This document shows positions 25,625 to 34,199 of a stretch of 35,469 nt of DNA, piece by piece. Position 1 is the first letter of the stretch; each line of letters opens with the position of its first letter. The notes below the pieces were generated by a model. That model was not told the origin of the DNA, did not search any database, and worked only from the letters and a program-made list of their open reading frames with translations. The stretch is taken from NCBI GenBank assembly GCA_965662365.1, contig CBFIHR010000046.1, positions 1 to 35,469 on the forward strand. The letters run 5' to 3'. The DNA is from CAWVWD01 sp965662365 (GTDB lineage Bacteria; Bacteroidota; Bacteroidia; Chitinophagales; Saprospiraceae). Both the position numbers and the translations under genes were made by a program.

Positions 25625-26652
25625 CATACTATAATAGTATTTTATAGTTATGTTTGATCTTTGTCGAAACCCAGTAAAAAGCTAATTTAAAATTACTTAT
25701 ATATTATTATTTTATATGTAAGATTCAGGGGATATTCAAAATGAAATGAATTGATGTAATTGAAATCTGTATAAAAGAGGCTTTATCCAGGTTTTTAAAA
25801 GTAGAATGAAGAATTAATGTATTAAAATTCTTGTTTTAGTTATACTGTGTCTAAATAGATACAATGCCAAGCTTTTGAGCCATTGTGATGGTATATTAGT
25901 TATTGTCACATCTAATTTAAATTAACTCATTTACAGAGAATAAAACACATTTTACTAAAATGTGACAGATGTGTTGAAAAATCTTAAAGTTAGCTTTTCT
26001 AATGGAAAATAGAATCTTGGTATCATTTTATACATTAAATAGATTTAAAGTATTTTTTGTATTAAATTTTGAAAATCAATCTAATACACATTTTTAATTA
26101 ATTATATATAAAATATAGCATTAAAAATAAATGTTTGTTATATTACGAAATATCAATATATTATTTTGGTGTAAGAGTATCACTCTGAATAATTTTTAGG
26201 ACTGTTTGTTATTCTTAGCTCAAAACTACATTAAAACCCGTTTTATTTGTTGTCACAAAAATGAAAAATTGTTTATTGTATAAAGGTGTGAAAGCAAATA
26301 CATTTACATAAGATTTTACTATTTAATAATTAATTAGATAGTTTATTCTAATACCTCCAAAATACATAAAATTTCTCTTGAAAATAAGTATGGGTTTGAT
26401 TTTGCTTGTGTAAAATCATGTACAGACCTCCAATAACTACTACCTCAACTGTCATAAGTATCATTTTCTGGCAGTTGTAGCGATTATGAGGAGGACGAAT
26501 TCGTTTATAAAGCTACGAAGTAACATTCTTAGATATCTATCAAAGATATCAAAGAGTTAAAGGTGCTGGTAAAACAATCATCAGCTGCCTTTTATAGAAA
26601 ATTACAAATTATCAACAACGCAACATATTATAATACAAAACTATTAGGACAA
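25625..26652. other. Long AT-rich gene-free stretch
   Basis: About 1 kb with no convincing gene on either strand. Visible structures are CACATTTT-ACT-AAAATGTG (25946-25964), CAACTG...CAGTTG arms extended by CTAC...GTAG (about 26442-26482), and the double word GATATC at about 26533-26550. No TAnnTTTG promoter was found. It could hold a distant promoter or a non-coding RNA for the caspase gene, or be decayed sequence. Confidence 0.5.
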
Positions 26653-28083
26653 ATGAAATATTTACAACAATCATTAAGCAGCTTTATTTTTATAAACTTA
26701 TTATTTCTATCAACGATAAATGCAACTGAGTTGTCTCAAGTAGTAGATCCTTCTAATACTTCGAGTCATGATTATGTTGAATCAACCGATAGAAACGTGA
26801 AAGATACTTGTTTATTGGGGGATTGTGTTTCAGGTTTAGGTGTTTTATTAACAAACAACCAGAAGCTTATTGGCCGATTTGAGAATAGAAAATTAGAAGG
26901 TTACGGTATCATTGAGTATGCTTCAGGTAGTGTCTATGTAGGTCAATTCAAGAATGGTTACCGAGATGGAAAAGGTCAAGTACGACGAGCTAACAAAGTT
27001 ATTCAAGGTGTTTGGGTAAGAGATAAATATTTAAAATCAACAGAAGAAAGAATGGAGGGTTGCAAGTCAGGAGATTGCAATAACGGCGAAGGTGTTTATA
27101 TCTATCATAATTCAACTGTTTTTATGGGGAGTTTTAGCGATGGAAGAGCAAATGGCTTCGGATTGTGTTTCTTTTTCGATGGCGATATCTACCATGGTAC
27201 ATGGGCAAATCATACTTTTCATGGCAGAGGAACTTATTTATACCGCAAGAATATGACGACTCAGGACGGATATTGGAACAGTGGTCAGTTTATGTATGAA
27301 GAACTCGCAACTCCATTGGTTACGAATCAGGATAATGTAATCGAGGATAATGGAAAAAGTGAAATCTGGGCAGTAGTCGTAGGTATTGCTCAATATCGAC
27401 ACATGCAAGCGTTGAGATATACAGACGATGATGCGTATGCTATGAATACTTTTTTGAGAAGTCCTGAAGGTGGTGCGGTCAAGAAATCTAATATTAAGGT
27501 CTTAATTGATGAAGCTGCAACACAGAAAAATATTCTGGAGGCACTGACGCTTTTTGCCGAAAAAGCAGACGCAAATGATGTTTTCATGTTCTATTTTTCG
27601 GGACATGGTTTGTCTAAGGGATTATTACCAATTGATTATGAAGGAAAATATAGTGATAAAACTCTACTGCATGAGGATTTAGTAAGGATACTTAAAAGTT
27701 CGAAAGCTAAATCAAAAGTGGTTATCGCTGATGCTTGTTACTCTGGTGGGATGTTAGCCTTTAAAGGAGCAGATTACGAAACATCTATGAATAATTACTA
27801 TAGTGAAATTAGTAAAAATAAGGGTGGTTTAGTAATGATTTTATCTTCAAAAGCAGAGGAAACTTCTATCGAAAATAATGGGCTACGCCAAGGAATTTTC
27901 AGTCATTTCTTAATGAAAGGGCTTTATGGCGCAGCGAATACGAATAACGATGAGTTGATTCGTTTAGATGAATTATTTGAGTACGTTCAAAGAAATGTGA
28001 CTTTTTACACCAATCATTATCAAACGCCAATTATTTATGGAGATAAATCACTTGATTTACCGATTGGAATAATTCGAGAGTAG
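26653..28083 (+). CDS. Exported MORN-repeat caspase-family (C14) peptidase
   Basis: The ATG at 26653 starts MKYLQQSLSSFIFINLLFLSTINA, a signal peptide; the frame is open to 26563 (GTG) but that part looks non-coding. Residues about 50-215 contain MORN repeats (YGIIEYASGSVYVGQFKNG, GFGLCFFFDGDIYHGTWANH) with two matching cysteine motifs CLLGDCVSGLG (53-63) and CKSGDCNNGEG (137-147). From about 237 a caspase p20-like domain follows: IWAVVVGIAQY, catalytic His318 in FYFSGHG and Cys362 in DACYSGG, so the dyad is intact. It would cleave after basic residues if it behaves like metacaspases (family knowledge). It is a single gene after a 1-kb gap and ends in a strong terminator. Confidence 0.93.
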   Translation: MKYLQQSLSSFIFINLLFLSTINATELSQVVDPSNTSSHDYVESTDRNVKDTCLLGDCVSGLGVLLTNNQKLIGRFENRKLEGYGIIEYASGSVYVGQFKNGYRDGKGQVRRANKVIQGVWVRDKYLKSTEERMEGCKSGDCNNGEGVYIYHNSTVFMGSFSDGRANGFGLCFFFDGDIYHGTWANHTFHGRGTYLYRKNMTTQDGYWNSGQFMYEELATPLVTNQDNVIEDNGKSEIWAVVVGIAQYRHMQALRYTDDDAYAMNTFLRSPEGGAVKKSNIKVLIDEAATQKNILEALTLFAEKADANDVFMFYFSGHGLSKGLLPIDYEGKYSDKTLLHEDLVRILKSSKAKSKVVIADACYSGGMLAFKGADYETSMNNYYSEISKNKGGLVMILSSKAEETSIENNGLRQGIFSHFLMKGLYGAANTNNDELIRLDELFEYVQRNVTFYTNHYQTPIIYGDKSLDLPIGIIRE

Positions 28084-28104
28084 CAAGAGTCAATTTATCT
28101 TTTT

Positions 28105-28140
28105 AAAAGCATGAATACTGTTAAGTATTCATGCTTTTTT
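28105..28140 (+). terminator. Terminator of the caspase gene
   Basis: AAAAGCATGAATACT (28105-28119) pairs perfectly with AGTATTCATGCTTTT (28124-28138), loop GTTA, then T's. Textbook intrinsic terminator. Confidence 0.92.
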
Positions 28141-28318
28141 ATTTTAGGACCAGCCGAAAACTGAAATTAAATATTGGTGTGTTTGTCCTTTTAAACCGCA
28201 GTAACAGTTGATTTTAGTATTTTTTTAATGTATTTTTATAGAATCCTTTATTAATATCTTAAGATTAAATATTTTTAAATACATTACAGATAAAAACTAA
28301 TCAACACAAAAATTAAGT

Positions 28319-29566
28319 ATGTTCAACCTCCGTACATTTACAGTTTTAGGTATTATCATTCTTGGTGTTATGAACTGTAGCCCAACGGCACAAATTGACA
28401 TTCATGCACTTAAATCCAAATACCAGCTTCAACTTGCCCGCTACTTGGTCAAAGATGCTGATGTTTATAATCATATTAGAATTTCAGATGAAGGGATTAA
28501 GATTTATGAATCGGCGGCTTCGTGGGCAGCCGACGAGCACGAGTTTTTTGTGCCATGGAAGGATGTTGAACGCTATAAGCAACTTTGTGAAAACGATGCC
28601 GAATTAGCTTACGAAATCTATAATCGCTACAATGTCCCGAAGTTTCCAGTGGTTTGGCCACGACCAAAAGATTATGTAGGATTTGCGACAACATTTGAAC
28701 CAACAGAAGACCAACCGCTAAAAGGCTTGAGAATTGCTTTGGATGCTGGGCATATTGCTGGGGATATTAAAACGGCAAAGCTCGAAGGGAAATATATTGA
28801 AATGAAATACAAGGACGAAAAAATTTCGTTCTGGGAGGCTGATTTGGCTTGGCATACTCAAAGCTACTTAAAAAAACAGCTCGAAAAACACGGTGCAACT
28901 GTCTTTATCACTCGAGATTATGGAAAAACAGCTTTTGGCATGGATTACGATACTTGGTACGCTCGATTTGATGGAATGGAGGAAAAACCTGATAAGGGTC
29001 GAATGTTCTGGCGATATTTCAGACATAAAGATAATGACGAACGAGTACGAATTGTCAATGCTTTTAGACCTGATTTAACGTTGATTATGCATTATAATGT
29101 GGATGGCGGTAATCGTCCGTGGAAACGCCCAGTGACATCAAATTACTCCATGGCATTTACAGGTGGAGCGTATATGAATGGCGAGTTGTTTAACAGAGAA
29201 CGTCGCTTTAATTTGTTGCGTTTCTTGCTGACCGATGATATTGAAGAATCTGCAAAGTTTAGTAATGATGTCTTGCAATATTTGGAAACAGAGGCAGGCA
29301 TTCCGATTCATCCTTCGTCAAGTTACCAGAGCAATACGATAAAAACAGATTATGCAGGTGTTTATGCTCGAAATTTATCACTTTCTGGTCGTATTTATGG
29401 CACGCTTTGCTATGCAGAACCATTATTTCAAGATAATCGAGAGGAGGTTGTCAGACTAAATGAAAGAGATTATAATTTTGAAGGGCAAATGATTCCGAGT
29501 CGAGTGGTAGAAATTGCGAAAAGCTACGAAAAGGCGATTTTGAAATATGCTAAAACCTTGAAATAA
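28319..29566 (+). CDS. N-acetylmuramoyl-L-alanine amidase (Amidase_3 type), probable lipoprotein
   Basis: 415 residues. The amidase fold starts near residue 136: IALDAGHIAGD (zinc His145), EADLAWH (Glu173) and IMHYNVDGG (His258) fit the Zn ligands of Amidase_3, and a late acidic residue in YAEPLFQDN (about Glu358) may be the catalytic Glu. It should cut the amide between MurNAc and L-Ala. The N-terminus (LGIIILGVMNC, Cys20) is a plausible though imperfect lipobox, followed by a helical region of about 110 residues specific to this subgroup. An unusually long insertion lies between the second and third ligands. Convergent with the T9SS gene. Confidence 0.85.
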   Translation: MFNLRTFTVLGIIILGVMNCSPTAQIDIHALKSKYQLQLARYLVKDADVYNHIRISDEGIKIYESAASWAADEHEFFVPWKDVERYKQLCENDAELAYEIYNRYNVPKFPVVWPRPKDYVGFATTFEPTEDQPLKGLRIALDAGHIAGDIKTAKLEGKYIEMKYKDEKISFWEADLAWHTQSYLKKQLEKHGATVFITRDYGKTAFGMDYDTWYARFDGMEEKPDKGRMFWRYFRHKDNDERVRIVNAFRPDLTLIMHYNVDGGNRPWKRPVTSNYSMAFTGGAYMNGELFNRERRFNLLRFLLTDDIEESAKFSNDVLQYLETEAGIPIHPSSSYQSNTIKTDYAGVYARNLSLSGRIYGTLCYAEPLFQDNREEVVRLNERDYNFEGQMIPSRVVEIAKSYEKAILKYAKTLK

Positions 29567-29576
29567 TTATAAAATC

Positions 29577-29607
29577 AGCGGTGTAAAGTATAGCTCTTTA
29601 CACCGCT
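29577..29607. terminator. Bidirectional terminator
   Basis: AGCGGTGTAAAG (29577-29588) pairs perfectly with CTTTACACCGCT (29596-29607), loop 7 nt, 10 nt after the amidase stop and 10 nt before the convergent gene's stop. Confidence 0.85.
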
Positions 29608-29616
29608 AATTTTATT

Positions 29617-31362
29617 CTATCGTATTAACAAAAGAGTTCCTTTACGTTCTATAATATCGCCATTTAACTGCGTTACTCTCACGATATATGTATAAACTCC
29701 TTGACGCATGATTTTTCCATCACTTTTTCGTCCGTTCCAGCCAGTTGACGGGTCGGTCGTTTCGAATAGTAAGCGTCCCCAGCGATCATAAATAATCATT
29801 TGAAAAGTACTATTTTCAGAGAATACCAGGACGGGTTTGAAAACATCATTGATACCTTCGGGAGCAAAGGCATTTGGCATAAATATTTTGGATTGTTGTT
29901 CGATTAGAATCGTATTAGATTGACTAAAGATTGCTTTTGCTGTACCATCGGGCAAGTTAATAAAAGCTTGAGCGACAACATAATATCGAACATCTGCTTG
30001 ATTTTCATCATAACCGCTCACTTCGTCCGTAAAGTTTAGTTGATTCGCTTGAACACTACCAATTAGCTCGGGAATATCTTCTACGATTCTATAAATTTCA
30101 TAAGAATAAACCGTTGTATATTCCATTGTAAAAGGTGTCCAACGCAAGAAATTTTCATAATTTGAACCGGCACTTCCTTTTAAGAAAATCGTTTGACCAA
30201 TGGTAGAAACGTTCATCAAACCGCAACTATCTGTACTGGCAACTTGTATTTTTAAACTTGCGGTGTCGGCATTAATTGCAGTATCTAAGTAGTACGATAA
30301 GGGTTGCACTGGATTTGGAGCTGGTAAGGTCAATTCATTACCATTTTCGACAATAGCAAAAGATTCGATGTCCGAATCTGCGTCCCAATTCCAAAATATT
30401 TCTAAATCATTATTATTATTAATACTGACATTTGATAAATAAATATAATCCATAGGCTCAACGATGTCGTAAGTCACACAAACTTGTTGAGTTGTCGAGG
30501 CTTCTCCAGTTCCTAATTCGACGGCCTGAGCCGTAATACAAACATTATCACCATCTGTGTAATTTTCTAACGAAACCGAAGTAGCAGAACCAGCAACGGT
30601 TTTCAGTAAGGTTAAATTTCCACCATTTAGACCAGTTCTGATTTGGTAAGCGGCTACAGGACTATCCCAACTTTCATACGGATTCCATGTCAAATCAATT
30701 GTTTGTTCGCAGCGGTTAACGACTGCATTTAATAAAATGGTCTGATGCGGATTATCGTATAATAAACCGATATTTCCACACAAATCCATAGCCGCAATCG
30801 TATAAGTTTGTCGGGTTTCTGAATCGACGCCAATGTGTTCATAAGTCGTCACACCACCAAAAATGGTATCAATTGCCACAAAACCACTATTTGTTTCTTG
30901 GTAAATGACATAAGCATCTGTTTCGGGTGAGGTACTTGCTTCCCAATTTAGTACAATATTTCCGGCATTGTTGATAGAAACTGATGTTATCGGAGGGGTT
31001 TCGGGATCAAGATTGTCCAAAACTTCCGATTGATCAACTTGCCAAGTCGGGCATTGCAAGTCGGTACTCAAATAATAGTACCAAGTTTGAGTATTTCCGT
31101 TAGCGTTGACGTGCGTGAATGTTGTTTGATTTTGATTCGTCACGGTTGCCAATAAAAAGTACGGAGCAGACGGATTTGGTGTCGCATAAATTCGATACCC
31201 CAAAAATGCACCGCAGTTTTGAGGCGGTGGCAGTTCCCACGTTAACTCTACATTGCCATCAAAAAGCGTGGTAACACAAATCAATTTGGGCGGTATAATC
31301 GTCTGACTGAAAGCCGAAAAGCTAATAAAAAGCAAAATGAAAGTTTGTGTGAATTTAGACAT
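29617..31362 (-). CDS. T9SS type B sorting-domain protein with FnIII-like repeats
   Basis: 581 residues, secreted: signal peptide FILLFISFSAFSQ, then about four strand-rich repeats with VELTWELP, IVLNWEAST, IDLTWNPYESW and LEIFWNWDADS, the typical first-strand pattern of fibronectin type III domains. The last 85 residues are the gliding-motility-associated (type B) sorting domain: FMPNAFAPEGINDVFKP, FQMIIYDRWGRLLFET, GWNGRKSDGK and QGVYTYIVRV. Type IX secretion would therefore carry it across the outer membrane. It has no enzyme domain; an adhesive or matrix role is likely. The leader consists of tandem CTAATCA words. Confidence 0.92.
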   Translation of the reverse strand: MSKFTQTFILLFISFSAFSQTIIPPKLICVTTLFDGNVELTWELPPPQNCGAFLGYRIYATPNPSAPYFLLATVTNQNQTTFTHVNANGNTQTWYYYLSTDLQCPTWQVDQSEVLDNLDPETPPITSVSINNAGNIVLNWEASTSPETDAYVIYQETNSGFVAIDTIFGGVTTYEHIGVDSETRQTYTIAAMDLCGNIGLLYDNPHQTILLNAVVNRCEQTIDLTWNPYESWDSPVAAYQIRTGLNGGNLTLLKTVAGSATSVSLENYTDGDNVCITAQAVELGTGEASTTQQVCVTYDIVEPMDYIYLSNVSINNNNDLEIFWNWDADSDIESFAIVENGNELTLPAPNPVQPLSYYLDTAINADTASLKIQVASTDSCGLMNVSTIGQTIFLKGSAGSNYENFLRWTPFTMEYTTVYSYEIYRIVEDIPELIGSVQANQLNFTDEVSGYDENQADVRYYVVAQAFINLPDGTAKAIFSQSNTILIEQQSKIFMPNAFAPEGINDVFKPVLVFSENSTFQMIIYDRWGRLLFETTDPSTGWNGRKSDGKIMRQGVYTYIVRVTQLNGDIIERKGTLLLIR

Positions 31363-31366
31363 AATT

Positions 31367-31410
31367 TAGTGATTAGTTTTTAGTGATTAGTGATTAGTTC
31401 ACTAACTGCT
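31367..31410 (-). repeat. Word-repeat leader before the T9SS gene
   Basis: TAGTGATTAG occurs three times within 31368-31396 (spaced by TTTT and overlapping), ending 5 nt from the start codon at 31362. It uses the same word as the serA leader 9 kb away. Confidence 0.75.
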
Positions 31411-31469
31411 CACTTTTGTAGTATATTGAGGTGTATTTTTAAGAATTGATTGGATTACTTTCAGTAGAA

Positions 31470-31500
31470 AACCTATAAGGTGTTTAACACCTTATAGGTT
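31470..31500 (-). terminator. Terminator of the M16 gene
   Basis: AACCTATAAGGTGT (31470-31483) pairs perfectly with ACACCTTATAGGTT (31487-31500), loop TTA; on the minus strand it exits into TTTTC. Confidence 0.85.
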
Positions 31501-31510
31501 TATTTATACC

Positions 31511-32779
31511 CTAGCCGACAACAACTTCATACATGTTTTCTTCATGTAAATATTTGTTGGCTAATTCTTGTAAGCGTTGTGGGGTAATGGTTTTTACTTC
31601 ATGCACTAATTTGTCATAATAATCGACCTCAACGCCTTCGGTTACAAACGTTTTCGTAATCTCTGCAACATTGAACGGGCCATCTAATCCATTGAGCAGA
31701 TAACCCAAGATATAATTTCGAACCATTTGCATTTCTTCATCGCTAATCAACTCTTCTCTTAAACGCTTAAATTCAGCGTATATTTCACGAATAGCCGCTT
31801 TCGCAGCACCTTTTGCGACTTCTGTCGAAATCGTAAAATAACCATCGTACAGCATCGGCTCTGTAGTTGAATAAACACCGTAAGTATAGCCTTTATCTTC
31901 TCTCAAGTTCATCATCAATCTTGCCCCAAAGTAGCCGCCCAAGATCGTGTTCAGAATATAAAATCCTTTATAATCCGGATGATTTCTATTGAATGTGCGG
32001 CAACCAATTCTAATCGCTGTTTGTAGGTTGTTTTGTTTCGGAATATGAATTTTTTGATTATCAAAAGGTTGAATAATAGCCGATTTTGGTTGTGTTTCGC
32101 CTTTCGGCAAATTTCGACCCAGCGTATTATTCAGATTTTCTAAGACATTATCCGTTGGAAAGCCACTTAGGAAAATACTTACGTTTCCAGCCCGATAGTG
32201 TTGCTCAAAATGATTAACAATAGCCGCTCGGTCGATATTTTCAAAAAGTTTCGTCTGGCTATTATAACCATAAGGATGATGTTTCCCGAAGATTGCTTCG
32301 GTAATTTTTCGATAAGCAATCACATCTGTTTTACTGGTATCCATTTTCATACGCTGCAAACTACGTCGCTTGAATTTCTGAATATCATCTTCAGCAAAAG
32401 CTGGTTTCGTCAAAATATCGTCTACCAATGGTAATAACTTATCAAAGTGTTTAGTCAAAGAAAACAAAACCACATTTGAAGTATCCAGACTTGCCGGAAA
32501 GCCAATTGATGCGCCATAAAAATCTACAAATTCGGCAATGTCGCCACCACTTTTTTTGGCAGTTCCCTCTTTCAATAGTCGAGAAGTCGCTCGGCTGATT
32601 AATTTCTGTTCTTCCTTCCATCTTCCTGCCTGAAACACCAATTCCATTTTGACGACAGGCTGCGTTCCCATTCTGACAATATAAACTGGAATACCATTAT
32701 CCAAGTGCATTACCTCTGGTAGGGGTAAGTGTAAGTTACTAATTTCCCGCAAAGGCGGGGCTATTGTTCGGTTTAGCAT
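31511..32779 (-). CDS. M16-family peptidase homologue without zinc motif
   Basis: 422 residues with the two-domain insulinase/processing-peptidase fold. The normal HxxEH zinc motif should lie just before KEGT; here residues 63-67 read RATSR, so both His and the Glu are replaced, and the protein cannot bind catalytic zinc in the usual way. The substrate-side R/Y motif of the C-terminal half is intact (NLREDKGYTYG). This is the pattern of the non-catalytic partner of heterodimeric M16 peptidases. In Bacteroidota the active subunit is commonly encoded next to it, but neither neighbour here is M16. No signal peptide is seen, so a cytoplasmic place is likely. Confidence 0.88.
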   Translation of the reverse strand: MLNRTIAPPLREISNLHLPLPEVMHLDNGIPVYIVRMGTQPVVKMELVFQAGRWKEEQKLISRATSRLLKEGTAKKSGGDIAEFVDFYGASIGFPASLDTSNVVLFSLTKHFDKLLPLVDDILTKPAFAEDDIQKFKRRSLQRMKMDTSKTDVIAYRKITEAIFGKHHPYGYNSQTKLFENIDRAAIVNHFEQHYRAGNVSIFLSGFPTDNVLENLNNTLGRNLPKGETQPKSAIIQPFDNQKIHIPKQNNLQTAIRIGCRTFNRNHPDYKGFYILNTILGGYFGARLMMNLREDKGYTYGVYSTTEPMLYDGYFTISTEVAKGAAKAAIREIYAEFKRLREELISDEEMQMVRNYILGYLLNGLDGPFNVAEITKTFVTEGVEVDYYDKLVHEVKTITPQRLQELANKYLHEENMYEVVVG

Positions 32780-32840
32780 TTAATAAATTGTTAGATTGCT
32801 ATATTGTTAGCTATATTGTTATACTCTTGAATTGTTAGCA
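32780..32840 (-). repeat. Word-repeat leader before the M16 gene
   Basis: Plus strand repeats ATTGTTAG and TATATTGTTA several times; the mRNA therefore has CTAACAAT words up to the ATG, almost without G. Confidence 0.7.
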
Positions 32841-32909
32841 AAACTACCGAGATTTCGGGACAAGCAGTATAACAATTTAATAATGAAACAGTATAAGAAA
32901 TATAAGAAA

Positions 32910-33593
32910 TCACTCATAATAATACTTATTCACCCATCGGACTCCAAGCGTAATTTCAAAGGATAAATTGGTGACTTTTTGTTCGGAGAACGTTTGATAT
33001 TGTTGTGTGTAACGATTCCAAATTTGTGCTGGTGGAGCATATAACTGTTGTGAGAAATCTGGTGCAACTTGTGCATCTAAAATAAACTGAACCGGTCCAT
33101 CTTTTGGTCCAAAATGAATGCCTCCACCGAGTGTTATACCATAGTTAAATGGTCGAACAGCGTCAGCGTATTGCTCAAAAATCTCGAACGTATCTGCAAC
33201 TGTATATTCCAAACGAACGCCTAATTTGACATAGGCTTCCATGTTCTCTTTTAGGTCATAAATCTGTTTCGCTCCGCCCATTATAGAAGCATTACGAAAG
33301 ACCATTTTAGAATATCTGGTCTGCAAATTAGAAGAGCCTAAGTTGATAAATTGGCTGCGGATACCACTTCCACGATTATGCAACCCCACTTCCATCACAG
33401 CACTGAACTTATCCGTGACGAGTGATTCGTAAAAAAAACGACCATTCCAAGTCAGTAAAAGGTCACGGTCAAAGCCATTCCACTGTTGAGTGCCTAAAGT
33501 CAAGCCGCCAAGAAAGCCGTAAGCATTGTCTTGTGCTTGCATATCCGTAAATATTAAGCCACTCAGTAGTAATATTGTCAATATTCTTCGCAT
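32910..33593 (-). CDS. Outer-membrane beta-barrel protein (porin-like, small)
   Basis: 227 residues with signal peptide ILTILLLSGLIFTDMQAQ. The rest shows alternating amphipathic strands separated by turns (FYESLVTDKFSAVMEVGL, AYVKLGVRLEYTVAD, GITLGGGIHFGP) and ends in an aromatic residue-rich strand (GVRWVNKYYYE), as expected for an eight-stranded OMP barrel of the outer-membrane-protein type found in Bacteroidota. No OmpA peptidoglycan-binding domain is present. It may be co-transcribed with the M16 gene downstream, although a 130-bp repeat-rich gap separates them. Confidence 0.82.
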   Translation of the reverse strand: MRRILTILLLSGLIFTDMQAQDNAYGFLGGLTLGTQQWNGFDRDLLLTWNGRFFYESLVTDKFSAVMEVGLHNRGSGIRSQFINLGSSNLQTRYSKMVFRNASIMGGAKQIYDLKENMEAYVKLGVRLEYTVADTFEIFEQYADAVRPFNYGITLGGGIHFGPKDGPVQFILDAQVAPDFSQQLYAPPAQIWNRYTQQYQTFSEQKVTNLSFEITLGVRWVNKYYYE

Positions 33594-33599
33594 CTTTTT

Positions 33600-33708
33600 A
33601 TTTTTTAAACTTCAGATGTTCTGGCGTTAGACTTTAGACGTTTGGCTTCAAATATTTTTTGTGAAAAATTATCTAAATATCTAAAAGTCTAATGGCTAAC
33701 GTCTAAAA
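33600..33708. repeat. Word-repeat region between two minus-strand genes
   Basis: GCGTTAGACTTTAGACGTTT (33622 onward) is mirrored in reverse complement by the stretch ending at about 33705 (AAGTCTAATGGCTAACGTCT). The two arms share the words TTAGAC and GACGTT(A/T)G, so a long imperfect hairpin could form. Confidence 0.55.
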
Positions 33709-33933
33709 TTATTCAAAATACTCCTCGTGCATTTGTTCGCCCGAGCGAGTAACGAAAATGATAACCAGTCCGATGATAATCATTATCAATCGAAGGAAAA
33801 AGCCCATTCCTCCACCCCAACTATCTAACCAAGTTAGAAAAATCAGTTGAACCCCAACTAATTGTAACACCAACGCCAACATTCCGCAAATAAATAATGC
33901 AAATCCGATGACTGAATATGTTGCTTTATTCAT
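33709..33933 (-). CDS. Small two-helix membrane protein
   Basis: 74 residues with two hydrophobic segments (about 6-31 and 45-63) joined by TWLDSWGGGMG, and a charged end (SGEQMHEEYFE). The start ATG is preceded by an AT-rich leader, with a possible TAATTTTG box on the minus strand at 33956-33963. I do not recognise the family. The clean topology and codon pattern make a real gene likely. Confidence 0.65.
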   Translation of the reverse strand: MNKATYSVIGFALFICGMLALVLQLVGVQLIFLTWLDSWGGGMGFFLRLIMIIIGLVIIFVTRSGEQMHEEYFE

Positions 33934-34154
33934 AATTTTATTTTTAATATTTTAGCAAAATTAACGACCATAAATGGCAATGAAAATTATTATTTAATAA
34001 TTTATAAAGATTGCTATATAATTTAGCGTTTATCAAATCAATAACTATATTATTGCATTCAATTATACAAAATTGAAAACTTTTAGTTTACAAATAGATT
34101 GTTATATATTTACTGTTAAATGATTCAACTGTTCCTGTTGTTAGTTGATAATGT

Positions 34155-34199
34155 AAACTAATAATCTAACAGTTCAACAATCCTAACAATTAAATTAAA
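34155..34199 (+). repeat. Word-repeat leader before mvaB
   Basis: Repeats CTAA(T/C)A and AACA words directly before the ATG at 34200 (AATCTAACAGTTCAACAATC, then CTAACAATTAAATTAAA), with a single G in 45 bases. Confidence 0.6.

Noticed and set aside
26563..26652. Upstream extension of the caspase gene from a GTG
   Set aside because: It would bury the signal peptide behind 30 residues with no recognisable character.
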